A DNA stretch of 64,000 nucleotides from Armatimonadota bacterium (GTDB taxonomy: Bacteria > Armatimonadota > UBA5829 > DSUL01). The position numbers and the translations under genes are program-made. This document shows, piece after piece, positions 50,150 through 58,392 of the stretch; position 1 is the stretch's first letter; each line of letters begins with the position of its first letter. The notes beneath the pieces were generated by a model. It saw nothing but the letters and a program-made list of their open reading frames with translations. It ran no database searches and was not told where the DNA came from. The stretch is from positions 1,168,162 to 1,232,161 of the forward strand of contig AP024674.1 in NCBI GenBank assembly GCA_025998755.1, written 5' to 3'.

Positions 50150-51139
50150 TCAGCTGAGCTCCAGCCCTTCGAAAACCCGGGTGATCTGCTGCAGTTCCTC
50201 CGGGGAGAGCCGGATATCGGCGGCCGCCGCATTCTCCCGCGCCTGATCCGCGGTGCGGGCTCCGGCGATGGCCGATGTCACCCCCGGCTGATGCACCACC
50301 CACGCTATGGCCAGTTGGCCGAACGTGCAGCCGTGACTCTCTGCGATAGGCCGGACCTGCCCAAGAGCATCCAACACCTTCCGGCGATTTTCCGGAGTGA
50401 ACCTTGGATGAGAGGCCCGCAGATCCCCGGGAGGAAACTCCCGGTCCGGCGTCACCCTGCCCGTAAGCAGTCCCTGGGCAATGGGGCTGTAGACGATAAC
50501 CCCAATGCCGTTTTCCCGGCAATACGGCAGGACGTCTTTCTCGATGGACCGGTCAAGGAGGCTGTAACGGGGCTGGTCACTGGCGATGGGACCCACCGCC
50601 AGGCACTGGCGCATCATCTCAGGAGTGAAGTTGCTGACCCCGATCTCCCGGATCTTGCCCTGCTGGCGCAAATCCAGCAGCGCCTCCATTGTATCCTCCA
50701 GGGGCGTCGTGGAATCCGGCCAGTGACACTGATACAGGTCTATGTAGTCCGTCTGCAGACGGACCAGACTGCGCTCGCACTCCAAGCGGATGGAATCGGG
50801 ACGCAGGTTCCGGTACACTTCCACGTCGCCCATTCCCTGGACGGTCGCACGAAAGTGGAACTCCCCCTCTGCGGAATCCGAGCGCAATCCGCACTTAGTG
50901 GCTATAATGGCGCTCTCGCGGCGGCCTTTCAACGCCTTACCGACCACCTCCTCGCTGTGTCCGCATCCGTAGATGGGAGCGGTATCTATGCAGTTCGCCC
51001 CGGCGTCCAAGGAGGCGCGGATAGCATCCTCCGCGGAGGCGTCATTGGTGGCCCCCCACGCCCATCCTCCGATGGCCCAGGCGCCGAAGATCACGGCCGG
51101 GACCTCCAGACTGCTGTTGCCAAGCTTGCGATACTCCAT
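50150..51139 (-). CDS. Aldo/keto reductase
   Basis: A 329-residue NADPH-dependent reductase. Catalytic tetrad visible: Asp and Tyr in CIDTAPIYGCGHSE, Lys in IIATKCGL, His in LYQCHWPDSTTP. The C-terminal GARTADQARENAAAADIRLS binds the cofactor phosphate. An insertion after IIATKCGLRSDS (about 30 residues, with FRATVQGMGDVEVYRN) is longer than usual. ATG 51139 has AAGGA 9 bases before it. Probable substrates are aldehydes or sugars. Confidence 0.92.
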   Translation of the reverse strand: MEYRKLGNSSLEVPAVIFGAWAIGGWAWGATNDASAEDAIRASLDAGANCIDTAPIYGCGHSEEVVGKALKGRRESAIIATKCGLRSDSAEGEFHFRATVQGMGDVEVYRNLRPDSIRLECERSLVRLQTDYIDLYQCHWPDSTTPLEDTMEALLDLRQQGKIREIGVSNFTPEMMRQCLAVGPIASDQPRYSLLDRSIEKDVLPYCRENGIGVIVYSPIAQGLLTGRVTPDREFPPGDLRASHPRFTPENRRKVLDALGQVRPIAESHGCTFGQLAIAWVVHQPGVTSAIAGARTADQARENAAAADIRLSPEELQQITRVFEGLELS

Positions 51140-51186
51140 CGGCAAAAGTCCTTAACTCCGGCAAGGTTGTCTTTCCTGGAGCGCCG

Positions 51187-51900
51187 CTACTTCGCCGCAG
51201 CGGGCAGCTCCGTAAGATAGATATCTTTGAACGCCAGCGGACACCCGTGGTCCTGGAAGCCGATATAGCCCGAGCGGGGCAGGTCCTTCAGCGGGACGGA
51301 GAACTTCCCGATGGGCCGGTCGTACTCGTCCAGATCGGCTTCGATGATCTGCTCGCCGTTCAACCAGACCTCGACGTGCGGCTCGTGCGCAACGATCTGC
51401 ATCTCATTCCATTCGAAGGCGGGCCGGGAATTCTCAATGCGGGGCTTGATAATGTCGTAAATGGCTCCGGCGGAATGGACCGTTGGCTGCTGCCCGTGCG
51501 TGTCCAGGATCTGCACCTCCCAGCCTGTCCAGGGCGGGTCTCCATCACGCCTGCAGCGGACAAAAACGCCGCTGTTGGCGCCCCGCGAGAGCATATACTT
51601 CAGGCTGAGAATGAAGTCGGCGACCGGCCGCTCATATCTCAGCCACCATCCGCCCCGCCCGTTGCACAGTATGGCTCCGCCCCGAACATAGAAAGCGTTT
51701 TTATTCCCCCCGACGACCGTCCATCCGTCCAGGTTGCGCCCGTTGAAGATAGGCTCCGGCTTCAGACCCGCAAACTGCCGGGCGTACGGCGGGAGCTCGG
51801 GTGGCGGCCCGACCAGCGAAAGGTCACAGGCAGCCGGGAGCGCACCGGCGCAGGACACCAGAGCCCCCACCGCCAGCAGGGAAGTAACAAAACGCGACAA
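51187..51900 (-). CDS. DUF1080 (3-keto-disaccharide hydrolase) secreted protein
   Basis: A 237-residue protein with a signal peptide (RFVTSLLAVGALVSCAGAL). The DUF1080 beta-sandwich follows: FNGRNLDGWTVVGG, ADFILSLKYMLSRGANSGVFVR, GWEVQILDTHG, WNEMQIVAHEPHVEVWLNGE and YIGFQDHGCPLAFKDIYL. Members hydrolyse 3-keto-glycosides or bind glycans, in step with Gfo/Idh/MocA dehydrogenases like the two found here. The TTG at 51900 has AGAGGT 7 bases upstream and begins the signal cleanly. Confidence 0.88.
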   Translation of the reverse strand: MSRFVTSLLAVGALVSCAGALPAACDLSLVGPPPELPPYARQFAGLKPEPIFNGRNLDGWTVVGGNKNAFYVRGGAILCNGRGGWWLRYERPVADFILSLKYMLSRGANSGVFVRCRRDGDPPWTGWEVQILDTHGQQPTVHSAGAIYDIIKPRIENSRPAFEWNEMQIVAHEPHVEVWLNGEQIIEADLDEYDRPIGKFSVPLKDLPRSGYIGFQDHGCPLAFKDIYLTELPAAAK

Positions 51901-51997
51901 AGCAGGCACCTCTTTTCCCAAAAGGTTCCGGCGCCAGAGCGCCAGGGTGCAGTTTATGCATCCGGGCGCCATTGCGCAAGCCCCGAACCGGCCCCTT

Positions 51998-54178
51998 CTA
52001 CCGCCCGCTGTCAGGAGTGCCCCAGCGAACCACCGCGCACTGATCCTGATAAAGTGTCCCCGTCATCAGGCTTCCGGCTGCCCGAAGCTCCGGGTTTTCG
52101 ACAGGCAGGCCATCGCGGTCGTAGAGAATCAGTGAGGTTATTTCGCCGGGAGCAGCCACCTTCCCCGTCCAGTCTGAATCCGTCCAGAGAAGCATCCGGC
52201 CGTCCGAAATCTGAATGCGAGGGCCGGAAGGGAGCGCAGGAGCGATGATGCCGGCCAATTCCAGTGCGTCCTGCCCGTAGCCCGCATCGCGTCCCCGCAA
52301 GCCGCTTCCATCCATGGGGAGTCCTGCATACAGAACCAGTCCCTCGCCACGGCGCACCCGCAGTGCCACGGGTTCCTGCGACCTCTCCAGCACGGCCGTG
52401 ACCGTGACTTCCGGCGGGAAACCTCCTCCGGTTCCTGCGAGTTCCAGTATGCCAGCCCCATTATACTCGCGCTGCCGAAACCCCCATCGGCCCGATGCAG
52501 GGGTCGTGCTGACCAGCTGAAGGCCCTCCCTACGCACCTGTCTGATCCCGGTCCAGGCCGGCGGCCCCTCCTCCCGGTATCCCAACAACAGAACGCCTCC
52601 TGAACCCACCCACTTCTGCATCGCCAGCGATTCCAGAAACGAAAGGTCCAGCCCGCTGTCGTCCGGGATCCATATCAGGCGGACGCTCTCCGGCAGGAAG
52701 CGAAGCAAAGAAGCGCCTCCCGGCCCTTCGGGGGGAGAGGTCGCATCCGCCGCCGGCTGCAAGTAGGCATCCGGCACCAGGTCATCGGACATTATCGCCA
52801 GGCAGACCGCGCCGGCACGGTGCGCCAGATCGGCGACGGCGTCAAGCACGCCCTGGAAGCGTTCGTGGTCCGCAGACCTCACAGACAGGGCACATGCCGG
52901 CATAACCACGGCCACGGTGGGGTCAGGCGCCCTACCTCGTCCCGCCGGGCCAGAGGTGTCCCGCACAAGTGCTGCCATTTCAAGTGCCGCATCAGCGCCC
53001 TTCAGAAGGGACCCGTCCGAATAACGCATCCCCCACGGGAAGCCCTCCGGGTCGAACTCATTCCAGGCATAAATCGTCTGAATCGCTGCGCCTGCCAAAC
53101 TCTGTTGGAGGAGCATCCGCAGGGTTCGTGCTTTTCCGGTGAGAGTCTCGGCGGTCCGCGTGAGATTGGTCTCGCTAATGATGACAGGACAGGGAGCCGA
53201 CTGCTGCAGGGCAATAAGTCCCGCACTCACTCTGTAGTTGTCGAAGCCCAATACGTCCGCCCGAAGAAGCCTCCACGAGAGATGCAAGCCGAACGGGGAA
53301 CTAAACGCATCCACCGCCTGATAAGGAGACACCTTGTGGCCCACAGGGATGAAGCGCGGCCGAGCGCGACGCGCCTCCTCATACAGGGTGTTCCAGAACT
53401 CGATCAGACTCAGGCGGCGAAAGCGATTCCAGTCGACCCACATTGTTCCCGCATCTTGGGAAGGAATGGGAGCATCGTCCAGTTTCTCCAGTGACGTGCC
53501 CCATCGCTGGTTCCAGAAGGCGACATCCGGCTGAACGCGGCCCAGCCAATGCCACCACGCTCTCAAACCCCACTCCGAGCGGTCCGGCCAGCTTTTTCCG
53601 AACCCCATCTCGTTCGTCAGCCAGAAGCAGAGGATATTGGGGTAGCGCGAGAAATGCCGGACCGCGGCCCGCTGGAAGGCGACGAGGTCGGAGACGGCCG
53701 GGCTGTAAGGGCTGAACGGCAGGGACTGGCCGTCCACGGGCTGGCCGTCCGTACCCCGCATCCGGATATCCCCGTGCTTCCGGAAGACCCAGTCCGGCAC
53801 ATATTGCGGAGCCAGCAGGAGCTGTACCCACAGGCCCTCTTCCGCAGCCCAGCGAATCACGCTGTCCGCAGCCGTCCTACCCAGGGCCTGGCGCCGTTCG
53901 GTCGGGAAGCACTCTTTCCATCCGGTCTCGATGCTGATGCCGGTGAACCCCAGGCTGCGAATGCGGCGGAGCTCAGCGCGGATCTCTTTCTCTCTCGCGG
54001 CCACATCGGATGGAATGTGCCAGAAGACAAACATCCCCCGCACCGGCTTACCGTCCGACAGAATATCGCCGCCCCTCACAGAGAGGACCGGGGCCTGCTG
54101 GAAGGCCGGCTGCAGTCCCTGCGCCGAGACTCCGGCAGCGTTCCCCGCCCGGCTGAATGCGGCCGTTAAAAGCAGCAC
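51998..54178 (-). CDS. Putative beta-galactosidase-like glycoside hydrolase (GH42-related)
   Basis: About 726 residues. A (beta/alpha)8 domain begins near VRGMFVFWHIPSDV. The likely acid/base Glu is in CFWLTNEMGFGKSWP and the nucleophile Glu in PVIISETNLTRTAE, as in clan A glycosidases. A trimerisation-like alpha/beta domain (VAVVMPACAL, GGVLLLGYREEGPPAW) and a C-terminal beta domain follow. A short hydrophobic stretch (LIVLLLTAAFSRAGNAAG) suggests export. The start is uncertain: GTG 54178 gives a minimal signal, and no ATG occurs before the pilT gene on the other strand. Confidence 0.8.
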   Translation of the reverse strand: MLLLTAAFSRAGNAAGVSAQGLQPAFQQAPVLSVRGGDILSDGKPVRGMFVFWHIPSDVAAREKEIRAELRRIRSLGFTGISIETGWKECFPTERRQALGRTAADSVIRWAAEEGLWVQLLLAPQYVPDWVFRKHGDIRMRGTDGQPVDGQSLPFSPYSPAVSDLVAFQRAAVRHFSRYPNILCFWLTNEMGFGKSWPDRSEWGLRAWWHWLGRVQPDVAFWNQRWGTSLEKLDDAPIPSQDAGTMWVDWNRFRRLSLIEFWNTLYEEARRARPRFIPVGHKVSPYQAVDAFSSPFGLHLSWRLLRADVLGFDNYRVSAGLIALQQSAPCPVIISETNLTRTAETLTGKARTLRMLLQQSLAGAAIQTIYAWNEFDPEGFPWGMRYSDGSLLKGADAALEMAALVRDTSGPAGRGRAPDPTVAVVMPACALSVRSADHERFQGVLDAVADLAHRAGAVCLAIMSDDLVPDAYLQPAADATSPPEGPGGASLLRFLPESVRLIWIPDDSGLDLSFLESLAMQKWVGSGGVLLLGYREEGPPAWTGIRQVRREGLQLVSTTPASGRWGFRQREYNGAGILELAGTGGGFPPEVTVTAVLERSQEPVALRVRRGEGLVLYAGLPMDGSGLRGRDAGYGQDALELAGIIAPALPSGPRIQISDGRMLLWTDSDWTGKVAAPGEITSLILYDRDGLPVENPELRAAGSLMTGTLYQDQCAVVRWGTPDSGR

Positions 54179-54316
54179 GATCAGAGCAGGCGGAAATGCC
54201 TTTCCGATTAGAGGGACGAGCGCGGTCCGTGTCGAAGCTTTCCGGCGGGAGAGCGGCCGGCAGTGAGAGCCGCGCGCCGGGCGGCGCCAGGACGCGCCCG
54301 GGCAGGAGGATGCGCA

Positions 54317-55516
54317 ATGATCGACATCAGGGAGCTTCTGGACAAGATGATCGATATGGGGGGATCGGACCTCCATATCCTGGTGGGCGAGCCGCCGACC
54401 GTCCGCCTGCACGGCGGACTTCACCGCATGCAAGAGTACGGCGATCTGACGCCCGAGATGACCGACCAGCTGATGCGCCAGATCGCCCCCCAGCGGGCGA
54501 GGGAAGAGCTGAAAGAGGTCCAGGGGTCTGACTTCGGGTTCAGTTACGGCGACAAGGCCCGGTTCCGCGTGAGCATCTTCATCCAGAAAGCGACGGTGGC
54601 CATCAACCTCCGCCTGATCCCCTACAAACTGCTCAGCTTTGAGGAGATCGGCATTCCGAAGGCCGCCAAGGAGCTTCTGATGCGCCCCCGCGGCCTCATC
54701 CTGGTGGTAGGCCCCACGGGTTCCGGCAAGACCACCACGCTGGCCACGATGCTCGACTACATCAACGAGAAGCGTCAGGCCCACATCATCACCATCGAAG
54801 ACCCGATCGAATACTATCATACGCACAAGACCTCCGTCATCACGCAGCGAGAAGTCGGGCGCGACGTGCCGGACTTCGCCACCGGCGTGATCAAGGCCCT
54901 GCGCCAGGACCCGGACGTAATCCTGGTGGGAGAGATGCGGGACCTGGCCACCATCCAGGCTGCCATCACCGCGGCGGAGACCGGCCACCTGGTCTTCTCC
55001 ACCCTTCACACCACGGGGGCTGCCCGCACGGTGGACCGTATCGTGGACGTCTTCCCGTTCGACCAGCAAGAGCAGATCCGCACGCAGCTTTCGGGCAACC
55101 TGATCGCGGTCATCTCCCAGCTTCTGCTTCCGCGATTGGACGGGCAGGGCCGCGTGGCCGCCTTCGAGCTGATGATCGCCACACCCGCAATCCAGCACAT
55201 GATCCGTGAGAAGAAGACCCACAGCATCTTCTCCGCCATCCAAACAGGACAGCACCTGGGGATGATCAGCCTTGACATGTTCCTTTTCGAGCTGTGGGCG
55301 CACAGAAAGATCTCCTACGAGGAGATGCTCCGAGTGGCGGAGAAGCCGGACGAGCTGGAGGAGAAAGCGCGGGTGCTGATCGCTCAGGCACAGGCGAAAG
55401 GCGGGAAGGTCTCGCCGCAGGACATTCAGGCCGTTCAGGCCGCGGGAGCGAGGCCTGCTCCTCCTCAGCAGGAGGGAGGAGCCCCGGCACAGGGCCAGCG
55501 TCCGGGAGGGCATTGA
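54317..55516 (+). CDS. pilT: Twitching motility ATPase PilT
   Basis: A 399-residue type IV pilus retraction ATPase. Walker A is GPTGSGKTTTLATMLDY, the Asp box contains IEDPIEYYH, Walker B is VILVGEMRD, and the His box is VFSTLHTTGAARTVDRI. The family AIRNLIRE segment is absent as such; the C-terminus carries a Gln/Ala/Pro-rich tail of about 30 residues. AGGAGG lies before ATG 54317; an earlier ATG at 54263 is less likely. No pilin or assembly genes are adjacent, except the distant pseudopilin at 1344. Confidence 0.94.
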   Translation: MIDIRELLDKMIDMGGSDLHILVGEPPTVRLHGGLHRMQEYGDLTPEMTDQLMRQIAPQRAREELKEVQGSDFGFSYGDKARFRVSIFIQKATVAINLRLIPYKLLSFEEIGIPKAAKELLMRPRGLILVVGPTGSGKTTTLATMLDYINEKRQAHIITIEDPIEYYHTHKTSVITQREVGRDVPDFATGVIKALRQDPDVILVGEMRDLATIQAAITAAETGHLVFSTLHTTGAARTVDRIVDVFPFDQQEQIRTQLSGNLIAVISQLLLPRLDGQGRVAAFELMIATPAIQHMIREKKTHSIFSAIQTGQHLGMISLDMFLFELWAHRKISYEEMLRVAEKPDELEEKARVLIAQAQAKGGKVSPQDIQAVQAAGARPAPPQQEGGAPAQGQRPGGH

Positions 55517-55522
55517 AGCCGG

Positions 55523-55909
55523 CTAGAGGTCCGAAGGGTCCTCGCCCACCCCAAGGATGCTGCAGGCAACCACCGTCTCCAGCCCCAGTTCGGCAGCCCG
55601 TTGCAGGAGTTCGGGGCTTTCGGAGCCGGGATTAAACCACACGCGCCGGATGCCCACCGCCGCGACGTCCTCGATGACCTTCAGACCCACTTCCGGCGGA
55701 ACGTAGAATGTGGCCTGATCGGGAGTCTCGGGCAGGTCCCGCACCGAAGGATAAGCCTTGAGACCCTCCACCTCAGCCGCCCCGGGATTGACGGGGTAGA
55801 CCGTAAAACCCTGACGCAAGTAGGCCCGGACCGCCTTGTTTCCATACTTGCTGCGGTCCGTAGAAGCTCCGATGACTGCAATGCTTCCGGGCACTTTTTC
55901 GCTCTCCAT
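55523..55909 (-). CDS. CoA-binding domain protein (YccU-like)
   Basis: A 128-residue Rossmann-type CoA-binding protein: SIAVIGASTDRSKYGNKAV at the start, YPVNPGAAEVEGLKAYPSV and the final WFNPGSESPELLQRA. It is the stand-alone form of the domain found in succinyl-CoA synthetase alpha subunits. It may regulate acyl-CoA metabolism or protein acetylation. It converges with pilT after 6 bases and diverges from the VanW gene. Confidence 0.9.
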   Translation of the reverse strand: MESEKVPGSIAVIGASTDRSKYGNKAVRAYLRQGFTVYPVNPGAAEVEGLKAYPSVRDLPETPDQATFYVPPEVGLKVIEDVAAVGIRRVWFNPGSESPELLQRAAELGLETVVACSILGVGEDPSDL

Positions 55910-55975
55910 TTCCTCGCTCTGTTGCAGCCCATCCCGGGCCGCGCCTGGTCATTGTACAGGAGAAGCGGCTTCCTG

Positions 55976-55984
55976 TGCTAGAAT
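55976..55984 (+). promoter_or_regulatory. Extended -10 promoter candidate for the VanW gene
   Basis: TGC-TAGAAT: the extended -10 form TGnTAnAAT. Transcription would start near 55991. No -35 match at normal spacing, as is usual for extended -10 promoters. Confidence 0.45.
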
Positions 55985-56087
55985 GAAATGAGTTGGTGGA
56001 AACTCCCGCCTGATGAGCGGCTGCGTTCGAGCCGATAAAACGGGCGAAGTGTACGGCCGCCGACCAGAGGCACTCTCGAACCCTCCG

Positions 56088-57155
56088 ATGACCTTCCGAC
56101 AGGCAACCGGGCTGTTTTTTGCGGCGCTCGGCAGCGTGGCTGCGGCGGCGGGGCTCTGGCTTCTTTCCCCCTCTCCCGAACTGGGGACGCGGCCCCTGAA
56201 GCCGCCACCCGCGGAAGCGCGTAAACCCGACTCCCCTGTCTGGCTCGCCTGCCTGACTCCACTGGACCAGGCGCTCCGGCAACCCGATACGGTCTACCGC
56301 TCGATTCTGCCGTCCCGCGGCCTGGCCACGGCGGCGATGATGCGGCCCTCCGTGGTGCTCGCCTCCTACGAGATGGAGCACCACCAAGATGGCCCCGAGC
56401 TGGTTAACCTGACACTGGCCACGGAGGCTATGGACAGACTGGTCATTCCGCCGGGGGCGGAGCTGTCGTTCAACCAGATCGTGGGCCCGCGTCTGGAGGA
56501 GAGAGGATTCCTGCCCGGCCTGATGTTTGCTCAGGGCAAGGTGGTCCGTGGGGTGGGAGGCGGAGTGTGCGTGGCGTCCACCGCGCTCTACAATGCGGCG
56601 CTGCTCGGCGGGCTTCCCGTGCTGGAGCGCTGGATGCACTCCGGCCCCACCAGCTACGCTGCTCCCACCCGGGACGCAGCGGTCGTCTACGGCGCAAAGG
56701 ATCTGCGCATCAAGAACAACACGAATCACCCAATCTGGCTGAGGGCCATTCTGGATGAGGGACGCGTCCGGGTTAGCCTGCTGACACTCCAGCGGCCGCA
56801 TCTGGAGGTCCGGCTGGTGGAAGAAGGGGAGGCCTTTATCCCGCCGCCGCTAGAGACAAGGCCCGGCAGCGGATCCCGGCCCGTCGTGCTGGAGGAAGGG
56901 TCGCCTGGCTGCGACCGCCGGCTGATCCGGCAGTTCTTGAAGAACGGCCGGGTGGTGGCCGAAGAGGAGATCTGCCGTGACGTGCGCAAGCCTCGGCCGC
57001 GCGTTCTGGAGTTGCCGGGAGCTGCGGGAGATCCAGCCACGGTATCGCCGACGCCGTCTGTGGAGGATCCGTCACATCCGGGACTCGCGCCCGCAGACGC
57101 CCCGCCGGCTGGTATCGCTCTGCCGGAGATGCAGCCCCGGCCCAGCCTGGAATAG
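56088..57155 (+). CDS. VanW family protein
   Basis: A 355-residue protein with an N-terminal membrane segment (FFAALGSVAAAAGLWLL) and the VanW core: LVIPPGAELSFNQIVGPRLEERGF, VVRGVGGGVCVASTALYNAALLGGLPVLERWMHS and DLRIKNNTNHPIWLRA, which includes the family Cys. The Pro-rich C-terminal 70 residues are poorly conserved. VanW is linked to glycopeptide resistance clusters but is widespread, with unknown biochemical role at the cell envelope. An in-frame ATG at 56013 is possible; the shorter form places the signal at the very start. Confidence 0.88.
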   Translation: MTFRQATGLFFAALGSVAAAAGLWLLSPSPELGTRPLKPPPAEARKPDSPVWLACLTPLDQALRQPDTVYRSILPSRGLATAAMMRPSVVLASYEMEHHQDGPELVNLTLATEAMDRLVIPPGAELSFNQIVGPRLEERGFLPGLMFAQGKVVRGVGGGVCVASTALYNAALLGGLPVLERWMHSGPTSYAAPTRDAAVVYGAKDLRIKNNTNHPIWLRAILDEGRVRVSLLTLQRPHLEVRLVEEGEAFIPPPLETRPGSGSRPVVLEEGSPGCDRRLIRQFLKNGRVVAEEEICRDVRKPRPRVLELPGAAGDPATVSPTPSVEDPSHPGLAPADAPPAGIALPEMQPRPSLE

Positions 57156-57161
57156 ACCCCG

Positions 57162-58331
57162 TCAGTTATTGGAGGCTGATGCGCGGCCCAGTTCCCGGAG
57201 CGCGCGAACAGCGTCACCCACCTTCTCTGCCGCGCGGACGATATCGTCCTCAGTGTTGAAGCGCCCAACGCCGAAGCGCAGCGCCGCATAAGCCATCTCG
57301 TCCGAGAGGCCGAGGGCCTTCAACACATGCGATGGCTGACGAAGAGAAGATGTGCATGCCGAGCTGGACGATACGGCCACGTCCCCCAAATGCGTCAGAA
57401 GGCTTTCCCCCTCTACGCCGGGGAAGCTGAGATTCAGGTTGCCCGGCAGGCGTTGCTCCGGGTGCCCGTTCAGCATCGCGTCCGGGACTCTTTCCAGAAT
57501 GGCCTGCAGGAACCGGTCACGCAATGCGCGGACGCGCTGCATCTCAGAGGCCATCTCCTGTGCGGCGATGCGGCAGGCGGCCCCGAATCCTACGATCCCC
57601 GGAGTATTCAGAGTGCCCGAGCGCAGGCCGCGCTCGTGGCCACCGCCGTGAATGAGAGGTTGCAACGGCACCCGCGGCTTCCGGCGAACGAAGAGCCCCC
57701 CCACCCCGCGCGGCCCATACAGTTTGTGCGCGGAGAACGACGCCATTGCAACACGCGCCCTCCGGACATCCAGGGGAATCTTGCCGAGAGCCTGCGCCGC
57801 ATCGGTGTGCAAAAGAATGCCGCGCTCCTCGCACAGCGCGCCGATCTCCTCCAGAGGCGCCAGCACGCCGATCTCGTTGTTGGCGGCCATCACACTGACC
57901 AGCACGGTATCCGGGCGCAGAGAACTCTCGAGCAAGCCGAGATCGTGGAGGCCGTCGCGCTCCACGGGCAGCAGTGTCACGTCGAAGCCTTCCCTGGCAA
58001 GGACTTGGAGGGGATCCAGCACCGCCTTGTGCTCCGTGACGTATGAGACGACGTGCCGTCCTCGGCTTGCAAGCGCCCGTGCGGCACCCAGCAGCGCCAG
58101 GTTGTTGCTCTCCGTTGCCCCTCCGGTGAAGATGATCTCCTCCGGAGAGGCATTCACGAGCGCTGCCACCTCCTCACGGGCCTTTTCAACCGCCTCCCTA
58201 GCAACCCATCCGAACAGATGATTGCTGGAAGGATTTCCGAAATGCTCCGTGAGATATGGCAGCATCGCCTCCAGCACACGAGGGTCCAGGGGGGTGGTGG
58301 CATGGTTGTCCAGATATATGGCGGAGCTCAT
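57162..58331 (-). CDS. iscS: Cysteine desulfurase (NifS/IscS family)
   Basis: A 389-residue PLP enzyme that takes sulfur from cysteine for Fe-S clusters and thio-modified tRNA. N-terminus YLDNHATTPLDPRVLEAMLPY; PLP Lys in FSAHKLYGPRGVGGLFVR; persulfide Cys in SSSACTSSLRQPSHVL. The short active-site loop is of the NifS/IscS type. No iscU or nifU gene adjoins it. It could supply the many Fe-S proteins of the hydrogenase operon, though they are 19 kb away. The ATG at 58331 lacks a clear ribosome site. Confidence 0.94.
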   Translation of the reverse strand: MSSAIYLDNHATTPLDPRVLEAMLPYLTEHFGNPSSNHLFGWVAREAVEKAREEVAALVNASPEEIIFTGGATESNNLALLGAARALASRGRHVVSYVTEHKAVLDPLQVLAREGFDVTLLPVERDGLHDLGLLESSLRPDTVLVSVMAANNEIGVLAPLEEIGALCEERGILLHTDAAQALGKIPLDVRRARVAMASFSAHKLYGPRGVGGLFVRRKPRVPLQPLIHGGGHERGLRSGTLNTPGIVGFGAACRIAAQEMASEMQRVRALRDRFLQAILERVPDAMLNGHPEQRLPGNLNLSFPGVEGESLLTHLGDVAVSSSSACTSSLRQPSHVLKALGLSDEMAYAALRFGVGRFNTEDDIVRAAEKVGDAVRALRELGRASASNN

Positions 58332-58392
58332 TGGCGCATGTCAGGGACGGATGGCCGCGCCCGTCCCTTTTCACAGACACGGCCACTCAGAA

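Noticed and set aside
54179-55513. Extension of the GH42-like frame across the whole pilT gene (1171 residues in total)
   Set aside because: The upstream part is exactly antisense to pilT, whose motifs are complete. Only the part below about 54180 is coding.
56013-57155. Vancomycin resistance, suggested by VanW
   Set aside because: No vanHAX-type ligase or dehydrogenase genes are present. VanW-family proteins are common in bacteria without such resistance.
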